This document shows positions 13,335-25,500 of a stretch of 64,000 nt of DNA, in pieces (positions within the stretch are counted from its first letter, which is position 1; each line of letters begins with the position of its first letter). Source of the stretch: Lenzites betulinus (taxonomy: Eukaryota; Basidiomycota; Agaricomycetes; Polyporales; Polyporaceae); the NCBI GenBank assembly GCA_022264855.1, contig JABYQU010000015.1:639156-703155 (forward strand), in the 5' to 3' direction. Both the position numbers and the translations under genes were made by a program. A model generated the notes under the pieces. The model did no database searches. It was not told the origin of the DNA and saw nothing but the letters and a program-made list of their open reading frames with translations.

Positions 13335-13966
13335 CTACGATTGATGTTACTGGGTGGTCCAGATCGTCTGGCATCGACATCTGAACGTACCGAAGACGTT
13401 ATGGACGTAAAGCGGACGGGGTTCACGGAGGTTCACGCGGAGTGCGGAGGCAAAACGGGGCCAGCAATGTTGTCCCACGGTTGTGTGCGTGGTCAGCTTT
13501 TATCGTAGTTCCCCACACAGGGCAGAGGGGAGGCGGCGGATGCCATGCCGCTCAAGGATATCTATACGTAAGGCAGTTATGCCACTTTGGTCTCATGCCC
13601 TATACCCGAACACCTCCCGAAACCCTCTCGGGCCTAGGGGGAGGCGGCAATATGAGCCTACAGGACAACTGAGAAGGTTCTGAGCCTCACCGTTAGCAGC
13701 TTGCAGTTGTGCGGTGACGTGCGTCTCGTGGTGGCAATGAGGCGGCAAGATGTATCAAGATCGTGCGGATGCCCGTTATGGCAACCGCTGTGGTTCAAAC
13801 GGCGGATCCGCAAACCCGGCCACTGTCAGTGCCAAAGATGCCTGGAGAACACGTTTCACCACTGCTTAGTGTTCATATATAGGACTGTATCACAGCTGAT
13901 GATAGGGGCTCGGACAAGTCGTATGATTGTCCAATACACAACTATATACTACATTACAGACCCCTC
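13335..13966. other. Intergenic region upstream of the 14-3-3 gene
   Basis: This stretch holds the promoter of the 14-3-3 gene and the 3' flank of the AA9 gene, both on the minus strand. Short open frames here have no coding character. No clear TATA box or repeat was seen. Confidence 0.45.
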
Positions 13967-15134
13967 TCACCCAGACCAGACGGGGCCACCCGGGCTACGG
14001 TTTCTGTTCAGCACTGATGTGATGTACAAGCTCAGCAAATGAACTCACGCAGTGTAGCTCTGGAGGTTGTTGTAGATGTTGACAGTGATACCGGGGTCAG
14101 AACCCTTGTAGGCACCCGGAAGGGCGATCTTAGGGGGGCTCGCATTTCCGCCGCCGGTGATCTTGACCTGAGCACAACCTGTGTGTGATAGATAGTAAGT
14201 GTGATATGCCCTACCGAGTGTAACACCCGTGTATCACTGACCGATGTACTACAAGTTCAGACAGTCAGTGATGTCGTCGATACTCGAAACGACTATGAAA
14301 CTTACGAATTGGGCGCCCGGGTAGCTCGAAGCGACGTGGAGGGCGATCTGTCACGAAAGGATTTGAGGTTTAAATCACACATCCGAGGAGAGGGTACATA
14401 CGATCTCCGAGCGAAGGAGGTACTCGCCGGCAGGGAGCGATGCGGGGATCACGACGCTGTGCTTGCCTATGTAACTCATCATCAACAATCACATCGACCC
14501 GTCGACTGCCTGATTGACTAACCGTTGGCTGCATTGACGATGTCCGTCGCCCACTCCTGGCTCTGGGGGTTGATCAGGCCAGATGAGTAGATCTTGGTCC
14601 AGATAGCGCCCTGGCCATCGAAGGCCGCAGCTGTAGACGGCGCCTTAGCGATGTAAACCTGGACAGGTCCCTTGTGTCCGGCAGCAATGGCATCCTCGCC
14701 AGTGCGCTGGGCGTGTTGATGCCACTCGAAGGTGATCTATATGAGAGCGATGAGTGCGGTGTCTGTTTCTCGTCTCACATCACGTACGTTTGTGCCCGCG
14801 GGGATGGAGACAGTTGAGACCCCAGCGCCAGAGAGGCCGTTGACGTTGCAGGTTATGTCCGTCGAGGTGACGTCGGTGACGGGGTTGTTGTTAGGTGGAA
14901 TACGGATGTCCGTGTTCAAACCTTGGTCGACCTTGAAGGGTACGTCGCATGAGCATCGGCAGTTTCAATATTGCACGTCCCGACACTTACGCCGTTGACC
15001 CAGATGTATTGCATGGTGACTGTGCAATAAACTTGGGTTAATAATCAATTGCAGCCACAGCGAGGAATATACAGACAGTGTGCATTGGCGCCAATGGCAG
15101 TCGCCGCCAGGGAGCAGAGGAGTGCGAGCTTCAT
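13967..15134 (-). CDS. AA9 lytic polysaccharide monooxygenase (formerly GH61)
   Basis: This secreted copper enzyme oxidatively cleaves cellulose. The model starts [18 protein letters not shown], a signal peptide, and the next residue is the His1 needed for the copper-binding histidine brace. The His codon lies at the end of exon 1 (the intron begins after one further base), and the mature protein continues [10 protein letters not shown]. Other landmarks are [39 protein letters not shown] with the second histidine, [25 protein letters not shown] and [11 protein letters not shown]. The final exon, after a gtgagt donor at about 14047 and a gtag acceptor, adds PGGPVWSG then a stop, as in other AA9 proteins. 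There is no carbohydrate-binding module. Six or more short introns are present. Confidence 0.92.
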
Positions 15135-15187
15135 GTCGAGCGATTGCTGGTGACAAGTCTGGGGTCAACCATGTTCACTTGCGTCCC

Positions 15188-15194
15188 ATTTATA
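15188..15194 (-). promoter_or_regulatory. TATA box of the AA9 gene
   Basis: The minus strand reads tataaat about 55 bp upstream of the AA9 start codon. Strong TATA boxes are typical of regulated secreted-enzyme genes in fungi. Confidence 0.5.
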
Positions 15195-15619
15195 CCTCAT
15201 ACGAAGTTGCCTCCGGCTGAGCAAACAAGTGCTTCTGGCTTGGCGTCGCGTGCGCGAAAGCGTTGTGGAGCGTTTCCGAGTGTGCTTCGGCGATTCACGC
15301 TTGCGTGACCACATCTCCGGGCAGTTTGAGGTCTTCCTCAAAGGCATAAGACGCTGCTAACCATTGTGTACATCGGAGGCCGTGGGTCACGATGGGACGT
15401 GCGTTTCCGAAGTTGAGGCGATACGTATTAGGAAAGGGGTTATGTCGGAACAGGATCAAAGACGTCGCGGCGAAGTCAATAAGAGCAAGTCTCTTCTGCA
15501 GGTCATGCTGCTACTGTTGGAGTCCCGAGCCCCACGCCGAAGCTGCGTCTTTCACCTGCTTGCTGGTGACGTTGCGTAAGGTGGGTGTCCGAGACATCGC
15601 TACTGACCCGGCAGACGTG

Positions 15620-15960
15620 CGGCGCGTTCGACGGCTTGCTGAAGGTGGTTAGCGTAAGCGCGGAGCCCGCTTATCACGGAGGTCATGTCACAAATTTTAC
15701 TCTCCGATTGCAATCCGGCGGTTATATTAAAACCCCGCCATAACTCCGATGGGCGCTTATATGCCTATAATAGTAAACCCGCCCAATCATAAGAGGCGGA
15801 GCCTGGTTGTAAGCGGTTCTAATCCAATGCGCTGTAGACATCATCAACAGACCGGACTGTCGTCTCTTCGTGACCACAGTTAACACGGTTGAACCTCTCT
15901 TGTACATAGAAGGATCTACTGGCGGTCTCTTTTGCTTGTTTACACTCTTTCAGCATCCCG
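15620..15960. other. Left flank of the transposon block with repeated GCTTAT/ATAAG motifs
   Basis: Within about 200 bp this non-coding stretch has cgcttatc, gttatatt, ccataac, gcttatatgcctataatag, atcataag and gtaagcgg. Similar GCTTAT/ATAAG words cluster again at 26090-26230 on the other side of the block. Subterminal repeated motifs are known from CACTA-like transposons. A true terminal inverted repeat could not be established. Confidence 0.3.
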
Positions 15961-16175
15961 TTTGCTCAACGTGGACATCTCTAACATCTTGGTATCTACA
16001 CCAGGTGATTTGTTCGATTTGGCGATCCTGTGGAACTTGAACTGATCGCTTGATTCCCAGCGACGCACATATTGCGTTGAAGACGAGGCCATCCTCAACT
16101 CATCATTCCATTATTGCACAGTATGTTCACCCATCCGTCACCACGAGAGTAGTGGCACTTACGCTGCTGGATCAG

Positions 16176-19100
16176 ATGCTGTCTGGATCGAAATCCTCCA
16201 TCCGTTCACCCCTTCGAGGTCGTGTCAAGTCGAAGCTGGTTCCTTGTCCGTTTTGCGGTGAAAGCTTCAAAGCTCGCGGTGTGGCGAGCCACCGGACAAA
16301 GTGCCAGAAGGAGTCGCAACGGGCGGTCAAAGTAGCCGCATATGAAGCAGCTAGACCACGGTATCAGTTTGATCACAGTGGTGCGTCCGCCTTGCCATAC
16401 GCTTTCCAAGGGTTTTCTGATGAGTCTACAGATCCTGGAGCTGGTTCATCTAGCAATATCCCTCCCCATTTCCCCGCCCCTATTCCTCCATCTCCTTATA
16501 TACCCACCTCAGCTGTCCTTCGCACCGATGCTCCATTCAGCGTATGGTGTCGAACACCTGAGGCTTCACATCCCACAACACGCCCTGCTGACAGAGGCAG
16601 CATCCCCTTCGACATCGGCACCATCCCCTCTGCTCCTGCCGGCCCCGCCCTCGCTCCCACTGCCGCCGCCGCCGCCGCCACTGCCGCCGCCGCCGCCGCT
16701 GGCCCCGCCACCGCTGCCGGCCCCGCTGCTGGCCCCGCTGCCCTCCCTCCCGCTGCTGCGGGGCCCGCCCGTGCCGCTGTCCCCCCCGCGCTCCCGCCAG
16801 CACCATGGGCCCCGCCCGCGCTGCGGCTGCCGCCATGGGCCCCGCCCGCACTGCGGCCGCCACGGGCCCCGCCCGCGCTACTGCGGCCGGCGCCGGCCCC
16901 GCCCGCGCTGCCACTGCCGCCACGGGCCCCGCCCGCACTGCCGCTGCTGGCCCTGGCCCTGCGCGCGGTGCTGGCCCAGCCCTCGCCCCCGTTGCTGCCG
17001 CTGGCCCCGCCGGTGCTGCAACGATTCCTCCCGCCATCCCTACACACTCCGATGTCTTCTACCAACCTCCTGCCACCGTTCCAATCGGTGAGGGTTCCCC
17101 CAGTCCCGCAGAGGCAGACACCATCAGGGTAGAATATCACCCTAATAGCCGGCGTCCGCCTAAGATCTCACCGATCGAGGATTTCACTCGCCGTCGTGCC
17201 CCAGATATTCAGCCCACCCACCATCGGGAGCCCTGGCACCCGTTTCTATCACGCCTTGACTTCGAGTTTGCCGAGATATCCCTCGCTGCCGCCTTGAGCA
17301 AGAAGCACATGGATGAGCTGATTGCGCTTATCCGTCGTGCCAAGGAGGGTGAGGACACGTTTTCATTGCGAAGTCACGCCGATGTCATGGATGGTTGGAC
17401 CCAAGCACAGAATAAGGTCACACCTGTTAGTCGTTTATTATGGTGATGTCATGTATGATTTGAACAATGGTATTTAGTTCACAAAGACTACGATTTCGGC
17501 AATGTACAAGAAGGAAGAGCGTGAATATGACTTGTACACCCGGAACGTATGGGAGTTCCTCGAAGACATCCTTCGCAATAAGAATTTGGTAACGCAGATG
17601 GAGTGGGATGCCCATAAGCTCCTCCGTCTCGACGGTCCATCAAATGAGTGGGTGCGCTTCTATGACGACCCTCTAACTGGTGATATAGCATGGGACATCC
17701 AAGTAAGACTTCATCCAAATGTCATGTGCAATAACTAACACCATTCAGTCTGATCTGCCCTTTCCTCAAAAGCCACTCATCCTCATTCTGTATGCAGACA
17801 AGACAAAGCTCTCGTCATTTGGCACTGCGAAGGGATATCCAGTTATAGCTCGCTGTGGCAATCTTCCTGTTGACATCCGCAATGGCGAGGGGCCCGGTGG
17901 TGGCCGTGTAGTTGGTTGGCTTCCCATTGTAGGTGATACATATATTTTCTGCTCCAAACCTAAACTTCTACTATCACAGGTTGAAGAAGAGGCTAGTGAG
18001 AAACACAAGGCTGGCTTTGTGAACTTCAAGCGTGTTATCTGGCATGAATCATTCCGCAAGATTCTTGAGCCTATCGCTTCCCACTCTCACACTGGTGTCT
18101 GGTTTTCTTGTGGTGATGGTGTAGACCGACAGTTCTGCCCTTGTGTTGCTATACTGTCTTCTGATTATGAAGAACAGTAAGTAATTTAAGATGCCCTGAT
18201 GTAGGTGGCATGTGCTAAGAGTGCTCACAGAGCTGTCATGGCCCTCATCCGTGGAGTCAATGGCTTGTTTCCTTGTCCAATCTGCCTAGTCCCAAAGGAT
18301 CAGCTGGCGGAGTATGACCTCATCTTCCCCCTCCGTAATGGCGCAGAGGTCCAGAAGATCTTGGAGAAAGCACTCTCTGAGAAGACTAAGTATGCATGTG
18401 AGGCTGTTCTGAAAGAGACCTCATTGAGGCCTGTCAAGGTCTGTCATCATTGTCTTGGAATCACTTATACATTACTCATCATGTGAGTTCAGAATGCCTT
18501 CTTTGATGTCAAGCATTCAGACCCCTACACAGCACTGTCCTTCGATCGGCTGCATGCTTTCCATTCAGGCCTGTTTGGCCACCACCTGTGGGGAGAGTTC
18601 AAGCAGGTGCTTAAACAGGAGTTCACAACGGAATGTGATAAATTGATAAACTCCCAGTAAGTTCCCTAGCTCTCATGAGGTAGTATAAGCGCTAATTTGT
18701 ATAGGTTTGAATCCTTTCCACGATGGAGTGGCCTGAATCACTTCTATGGGGTGCTTGACACCAGTTTCACTGATGGTAGCAAATATGAGGATATTGGCAA
18801 GGTCAGATATCTCTACTTCAACAGTAAAGCAAATACTAATTTGATATATATATGCAGAACCTTGTTCTAGCAAGCCACAATGTGCTCACTGAGGAAGTCA
18901 GTCCCAGGGGCTATGCACTTCTATGTACTATCCGCGCGCACAAGGAAGAAGATACGTATGTTGGATTACAGCTCCATACAACATGGACTTTGGCCGATGG
19001 TAGAGCAGCTCAACGCAAATTTGGAGAAAAACTAGCGGTGAGTGTATCTGTTCTGTTAGTTGGGACTTTGGGGTGCTCAGTTGTCCTTATGCTTGCTCCT

Positions 19101-20205
19101 AGAAATATCGTGCGCTCACTAGCGAATCTGAGGAGGACAGCAAGAACTGGAACTTCCCTAAGGTTCATAGTCACCTCCATGCCTTCGACGATATTGAGGC
19201 CAAGGGGGTATCTCGCAATTACAACACAAAACCCAACGAGAAACTCCATGGCCCTTTGAAGCAGACTTATCGCTTGCGTACTAATAAGCGTGATGTTGCA
19301 GAGCAGGTAGGTTGCTAATTTACATCACCTATTTGAAGATACCTACTTTATTTCAGATTCTCAATGTCGACCATCACTACTACGTTGCAGGATATATGCG
19401 CGACGAGCTTGACCGTTATGACACTCTGCGACTCGAGGAGGCCAAGCAAGCTGCGGAACCCGACTCAGGCCCAGGCGCAGATGAAGACAATGCTGATGAA
19501 GCAGTCGGAGGCGGACACTTCTCTCTGGGCGCCATGCAGCGCCGTTTGCAAACAATATCTGACATCGAGGCTGCACATGCTGGTGATCCCGCCTTTCGAA
19601 ACTTCGCCCGTCATCTGGCACAGGTGCTCACTCAAGCATACAAAGCTCATGACATCCCCATGCCTCGCGGCGGCGTCATACAGTTTACTCCAAGTTCTAA
19701 AGTAAGTGGCTGTCAACCATTTGATACTATTCTGGTAACTCATAGTGCGCTACACTAGATCCGAGAATACCGGCTTCTCCGTGTCAATTACGAGTCTATG
19801 GTTGACTGGCGCCAGGAAACCGACATACTACGTTGCAGCCCCAAGTTCTACAATGCGCCACGTTACGACTGTGCTTCCTTCAGTGCATCACCCTCGGACT
19901 TCTTCGGCAGAATCCTGTTCATGTTCACCTGCACCGTAGGCAACAAGGTCGAGCCGATGGCCCTCATCCAACCCTACGAACGATATCCCGGTGCACCATC
20001 CAAGAAGGATATCGACCTTGGCCTTTATCGACTGCAAGAACGGCCGCGCTCAAAGGCTGAATTTGTCTCTTTGCACTGTGTTCTACGTGGTGCGTTGTTG
20101 GTTGAGGACTTCGATACAAAAGGATCGGACTTCTTTGTGCATGATTTGGTTGATGCTGACATGTTCTTACGGATGAAGGCGTGGAGGGCGCAGTCCGAGT
20201 CATGA
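16176..20205 (+). CDS. Plavaka-type transposase (possible frameshift near 16.8 kb)
   Basis: This is the transposase of a Plavaka-class DNA transposon, a CACTA-related group abundant in Agaricomycetes. The first ATG of the frame is at 16176. The N-terminus has a C2HC zinc finger (CPFCGESFKARGVASHRTKC), then a Pro/Ala-rich linker, then the transposase body over about ten exons. Landmarks include MDELIALIRRAKEGEDTFS, WDIQ/SDLPFPQKPLILILYADK, GNLPVDIRNGEGPGGGR, FPCPICLVPKDQL, SFDRLHAFHSGLFGHHLW, WNFPKVHSHLHAFDDIEAKG and NTKPNEKLHGPLKQTY. The C-terminal part ends MKAWRAQSES. The zinc-finger exon and the body lie in different frames; the switch falls in the GC-rich linker (16.77-16.81 kb) beside a run of C. 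Apart from this the gene looks intact. Confidence 0.85.
16620..17040. repeat. GC-rich Ala/Pro/Gly low-complexity tract inside the transposase
   Basis: The segment is built of degenerate gccccgcccgcgctgc-like units and encodes GPARAA-like repeats in one frame and APPALPLPP-like repeats in another. Because all frames stay open, it produces long shadow ORFs on both strands. The repeat unit GPARA changes frame near 16790, which marks an indel. Confidence 0.7.
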
Positions 20206-20369
20206 TATATTACTTTGAGAATATACGAGTTTGTATTGATGTGCGGAACGTTGACGAGACAGAGTAGCAGTCATAAAGGTGCGCTACCATCAGCACAGAC
20301 GCATGAATGTACTAGTCGCAGGACGTCTTGTGAGGGAATCGGCGCGGCACTAACTTGAAGTGTACTACC

Positions 20370-22535
20370 ATTCCCTTCTCCGCAACCACCTGCCCCGCGT
20401 CGCCCGTTCCTCGGATCCTCGCGTAACTTGGCAAGTCGATTCATATACAGAAACGCGCTACACTGACACAGTTTCGCAGGGATACAACCACATCTCAAAG
20501 TTCGCCCTTTGGCGCAATCTCAAGCATGTGGGATCCCGCGAATTGCGCGTGCCGCGTCGCTCGCTCCTCGGATCCTCGCGCAACTTGGTACGTTGATTCT
20601 TATACAGAAACGCGCTACGCTGACGTAGTTTCGCAGCGATACGACAAGATCTCATGGTTCGCCCTTCGACGCCGTCTCGAGCATACAAGATCCCGCGAAT
20701 GGCCCGCGCCGCGTCGCTCGCTCCTCGGATCCTCGCGCAACTTGGTACGTTGATTCTTATACATAAACGCGCTACGCTGACGTAGTTTCGCAGCGATACG
20801 ACAAGATCTCAAAGTTCGCCCTTTGGCGCCGTCTCGAGCATACGAGATCCCGCGAATGGCCCGCCCCGCGTCGCTCGCTTCTCGGATCCTCGCGTAACCT
20901 GGTAAGTCGACTCGTATACAGAAACGCGCCACGCTAACACAGTTTCGCAGCGATATGGCCACATCTAAAAAACGGACCCCGGCCGACCCCTTGCATCCTG
21001 TAGTGTGCCGCTCTCGGCGAGGTCCCCAAGCCCGAGAACAAGGCGAAGCTGGCCATTGCCCCAGGTACGACAGATCCCAAGGGCAAGGAGCGCGTCACGG
21101 AGATCAAGGAGAAGTTCGAGGGCGTTGTCCTCAAGCAGACCACCACAACCACGACCGTCCGCAAACCTTTGCGCACGGTGGTGGAGTCGACGACAACTGC
21201 GACTGCGGTGGCGGTGTCGCGTCGGACTAGGAGCACAACCACTGGAGCTCACTCGCAGGGCCATCATCATGCCAAGCCGCTGGAGGTACTACGCGAGCAC
21301 GACGAAGACGCAATGGCCATTGACCCTCATCCCCCTGCACCCATTCCCTCTCCCCAACGATTTGTAGCTGCCCGGGACGCTGTTAGGGCAGGCACCACCG
21401 CTGCTTCACGAGTACCCCGGCGGATCTCGTCGCGTTCATTAAAACAGGAGGACGATGACGAAGAGGCACACCGCACGCACAAGAAACGGCGAACGTCGTC
21501 TGACGTCCCGGACGTCGCGGCCATGCACGAAGAGGAGGTTGAAAACACTGTGATACCCAAGGAGGATGTGGATGCCGATCACGAAGAGGAGCTTTGGGAT
21601 GACTTGGATGCAGAGGACGCAGACGACCCGCTCATGGTGAGCGAGTACGTGGTTGAGATATTTGAGTACCTCAAGCAAGTCGAGGTATGTCATAATTTGC
21701 ATGAGTGTATGCGCGTTTCTCATCCTTTTGCAGCAAACCACAATGTCGAACCCCAACTACATGACGAACCAGAAGGATCTCGCGTGGAAAATGTGTGGTA
21801 TCCTCACCGACTGGCTGATCCAAGTCCACTCGCGCTTCCGTCTGCTCCCTGAGACCCTGTTCCTCTGCGTCCACATCATTGATCGTTTCTTGTCCGCTCG
21901 TGTCGTCTCCCTCGCAAAACTTCAGCTCGTCGGGATTACCTGCATGTTCATTGCCGCTAAGGTAGAGGAGATCGTTGCGCCATCCGCTAGCAACTTCCTC
22001 CTTTGCGCAGACTCCTCGTACACGGAGGCTGAGATCCTACAGGCGGAGCGCTACGTCCTGAAGACCATCGAGTGGAACCTCAGCTACCCCAACCCGATTC
22101 ACTTCCTCCGCCGCATCAGCAAGGCCGACGACTACAACGTCCAGGTACGGACCGTCGGCAAATACCTGCTCGAGATCCAATGTCTCGAATGGCGTCTCAT
22201 CGCTGCTCTGCCCTCACTGCTGGCCGCTGCCGCTGTATGGCTCGCCCGGTTGATTCTTGGCTACACGAACTGGGTAAGTCTAGCAATATACATCTGGGAA
22301 GGCTTCCATGCTCATGACGTCGCAGACACCTAGCTTCATTTGCCGGATGATGCTTCACATGCAGCACACCCGTATACCATCGGGACACCTCCATTCACAT
22401 GGACAATGGGAGCGGCGGGAGAAGTTTAACTTACATGTATGTCATGTGATTGGACTTGCACATTCGGGATGCCTTCTGCATCCGCGCGTTGCCTGTTCGA
22501 TGAGGATTGTGAGCACACTCTGCCCGAGACTCTGA
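20370..22535 (+). CDS. B-type (mitotic) cyclin-like gene, truncated in Cyclin_C
   Basis: The Cyclin_N box is unmistakable: NPNYMTNQKDLAWKMCGIL, TDWLIQVHSRFRLLPETLFL, CVHIIDRFLSARVVSLAKLQ, LVGITCMFIAAKVEEIVAPS, YTEAEILQAERYVLKTIEWN and LSYPNPIHFLRRISKADDYN. The N-terminal linker (CAALGEVPKPENKAK onward, from 21004) is typical of cyclin B. Upstream, phase-0 splicing can join the four 36-residue repeat exons in frame. No start codon was found before the first repeat. After AAAAVWLARLILGYTNW and an intron at 22274, the expected Cyclin_C helices (TPNLxHYSxY..) are replaced by about 70 unrelated residues ending near 22535. The gene starts about 165 bp after the Plavaka stop. It may be a captured or decaying copy of a host cyclin; expression is unknown. 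Confidence 0.75.
20397..20950 (+). repeat. Four-copy 157-bp tandem repeat carrying exon plus intron
   Basis: The landmark tcggatcctcgcg recurs at 20411, 20568, 20725 and 20882, exactly 157 bp apart. Each full unit divides into a 108-nt open segment of 36 codons and a 49-nt intron with a donor (gcaagt, gtacgt, gtacgt, gtaagt) and a tttcgcag acceptor. The 36-residue unit ends PRRSLLGSSRNL. Since 108 is a multiple of three and each intron is phase 0, adding copies keeps the frame. This is not a CRISPR array: the unit is long, has no spacers and the genome is eukaryotic. Confidence 0.85.
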
Positions 22536-22589
22536 AGCACTGCCCTGCCCTCGCCCTCGCCATCGTGCTTCCTAGAGCAACTTGTACAT

Positions 22590-25500
22590 ATGGCTCAACC
22601 GCCGACACCAGAGGAACAATTAGCTCAGGTACGATCACAGCATAATCAGTGTGATCAATCTGCCATCTACTAACGATGCTGTATCTCTAGGCTCTCAAAG
22701 ATGCCCAGCTCGCGAACACACGGAAGGAGGAGCAAAACCGGGCGTTGCAGGAGGAGATGGCGGATTTACGCAAGATGATGGCGCAAATGAAAGCAGGCCA
22801 GAGTCAAGCAAGTGGCGATAGTCTCCCGCATCACCGTATATCATTCTCACATGCATGTAGTCATCCAATCCATCGCGATCAAAGAGACCACATGCGCTCC
22901 CCAGCATGCCGCAAGGTACGTTAGACATCGCCACTCCACCCTACGCCTCTGATCGCAGTATGCCCCGGCACGCCGGTGCCCCCATTCCCCGTATGGTGCA
23001 GGTGCAACCCCTCCATATGGTGCGGGCGCCGCTACCCCCTACGGCGTGGGCGCCGCTACCCCCTACGGCGCAGGCGCCGCTACCCCGTATGGTGTGGGCG
23101 CCGCTACCCCGTATGGTGCGGGCGCCGCTACCCCGTATGGTGCGGGCGCCGCTACCCCCTACGGCGTGGGCACCGCTACCCCTCCCTACGGCACAGGCAC
23201 CGCAACCCCTCCGTATGGAGCGGGATTCGCAAACCCCCAATACGGCACGGGCTTCACTACCCCGCCGTACAATACAGGCACCACCAACCCCCCGCGCGCT
23301 AGTGCTGCTGCTCCACCTACGTACATTGTCACTCCGCCGGTCGATAATCCGTACCCAACATTCGATGCCGCAGAGGTCAGGTTGCTCGGCAAGAAGTTCG
23401 GAGCATGCATAGAGCCGTGGATCCAGCCGAGCACCGGCGATGTGGAGGCAGCCCTCAAACAGCCGCGACCACAAGTTCGCTACAATGACCCGCAGCGATG
23501 GAAGCTTACCGACGAACAAGAGCTGCTGCCGTACATCCTCGATGAGATCTACGAGTTTTTTCCGCCGAAGTATCATGAAATGATTGGTAATCACAAGATG
23601 TTTGCTCAAGAGGTATGTTGCGAAAGAATTTAGTCATCTGTCACAACGTCTTATGCCTTGACAGTTCAACACCGGAATGGGTAACATACGTGCCGCGGCC
23701 ACCCACAATGTGCGCCAAGCTGCGCCGTCGATCTTCAACCTGAAATCAGAATGGGTTGCACGCGGAAAAGCTGACGTCGACCAGACACAACCTATCGTCG
23801 CTCGCCTGCTAAGGTGGAACATTACAAACCTTGACGAAAAGTACCCCACATATCCCCCAATCCTCTTCCCCCAATGTATCAGAGACAAAAAGACGCTTTT
23901 CCAGAACGAGCAGCTTATCCTGGTATGTAGTACATGATCATCACGCATGACGCCAATTAACAGGCTCCATCCTACAGGTTTTGATGGTCATTCTGTTCGG
24001 CCCCGGTTCACTTGCCTGCGACAAGGCACTGCGTGAACAGAGCGCGGATGGGAGCACGGGCCGTCGCCCCACTCGTACCGGCAAGCTGTGGGCAGGGCCA
24101 CCACCGAACGCCGTGTTGTGGGGTCTGACCGAGGTTACTCCAGGCCTCATCTCGTTCGCCGCAATCATGGTGAGATCCCCGATATCTTAACACGTGCAAC
24201 TTACTGATTCTTCGCAGTCCATCTTCATTCTTTCGCCCGATACCTCCTTCACCCCCGTTGGGACGATGACAGGAATCAACTACTGGGATCTGTTCCGGAT
24301 CTACAAAAAAGTGCTGAGCACGACGCGTCACTCGGCCACGACAAAGGCAACATTCCGAATGTATAACCAACGGCTGTTTCCACAGTTGGCAGCGCGTTTC
24401 GAGGACAATCAGTCCGCTGCCTCTCTGTACACGGACCCCGCTGACGAGATGATTGAAACCATCATGTCAGCTGATGTAGCTGATGATCGCTTTCTACAGT
24501 CCCCAAGCCCTTCTGGAGTCCCCCGCTTATCCCCTGACATCTCCGAGTCCCCTTTGGACATAGTCTCGTATGCCACGTTCAGTGCAGAAGTCCCCGACAT
24601 ACCTCCCATTGCCAGATCGCCAGAGATCATGCAAGGTGTGCCCTCCGCTGTCTCCCAGCCCTCCGAGGGCGTATATGTGCCCTCCGCAGTGCCTCGACGG
24701 CCGAGTATTCGTGCTAGACATATCTCCCCCCCTGCCATTGCACCTGACCTGACTGCGACGCCCTCCGATGCAGTACATCACGTCGCCGCGCCCCCGCATG
24801 TACCGGCGCCGACCCTGGAACATCAGGCGGTGCCCCATCAGCGCTCTCCCAGCGCCGGTACATCTCGTCCCATGTACATTGATGACAATGACACATCCGC
24901 ACTGGACTTTGAAGATTACGACGAGATCGAGTACATCGATATCGACGCGATTGGATCTGATGCAACAGACGAAGATGCCGGCGAAGGGACAGATACCTAT
25001 GAAGATGTCGTCCCTCGTGACGCACGTGAGCACTTACTCCCTAACATTGTTCTGCAATATCTATGCTAAATTATTGGACACCAGCGATAGCCCGGAAGCC
25101 CTCGATGGCCCACAGCGGACACCCTGCACCCAACCGTCCACCTCCTCAGCGCGTTCCCCCACCACAGCTGCAAGAGCCGTTCAATCCCAATCTCCTCCGT
25201 GTCCCCACGCATGGACTTTCCCGGCCTGTTGTCGCCCCACCAGTAGCTCGCGCGGTCTCAGGACCCATGGCCGGGATTCCCCGAGGCCGCGCGCCGATGG
25301 CCCGTAGCTACTCCGGATCTCCCGTCGTCCCTCCTACAGCCTCTGATGTTGGTGAGCAGCGAAGTGCTGCTGAGATGCCAAGCAACGATCGCGATCGTGA
25401 TCGCGTTAACATCCAACGTCAACGGGCAGAGACGGGTAAGGCAACTGTTCTCTTTCAGGCCATTATTGATGAAGTTATCGCAGCTCCGCTCTTGCCCACC

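Noticed and set aside
16496..17140. Long Gly/Ala/Arg-rich frames on the minus strand in the transposase linker
   Set aside because: Low-complexity GC repeats keep all six frames open; no protein features.
20397..20950. Array of regular repeats that might be taken for a CRISPR array
   Set aside because: Units are 157 bp, contiguous without spacers, contain splice signals, and the genome is eukaryotic.
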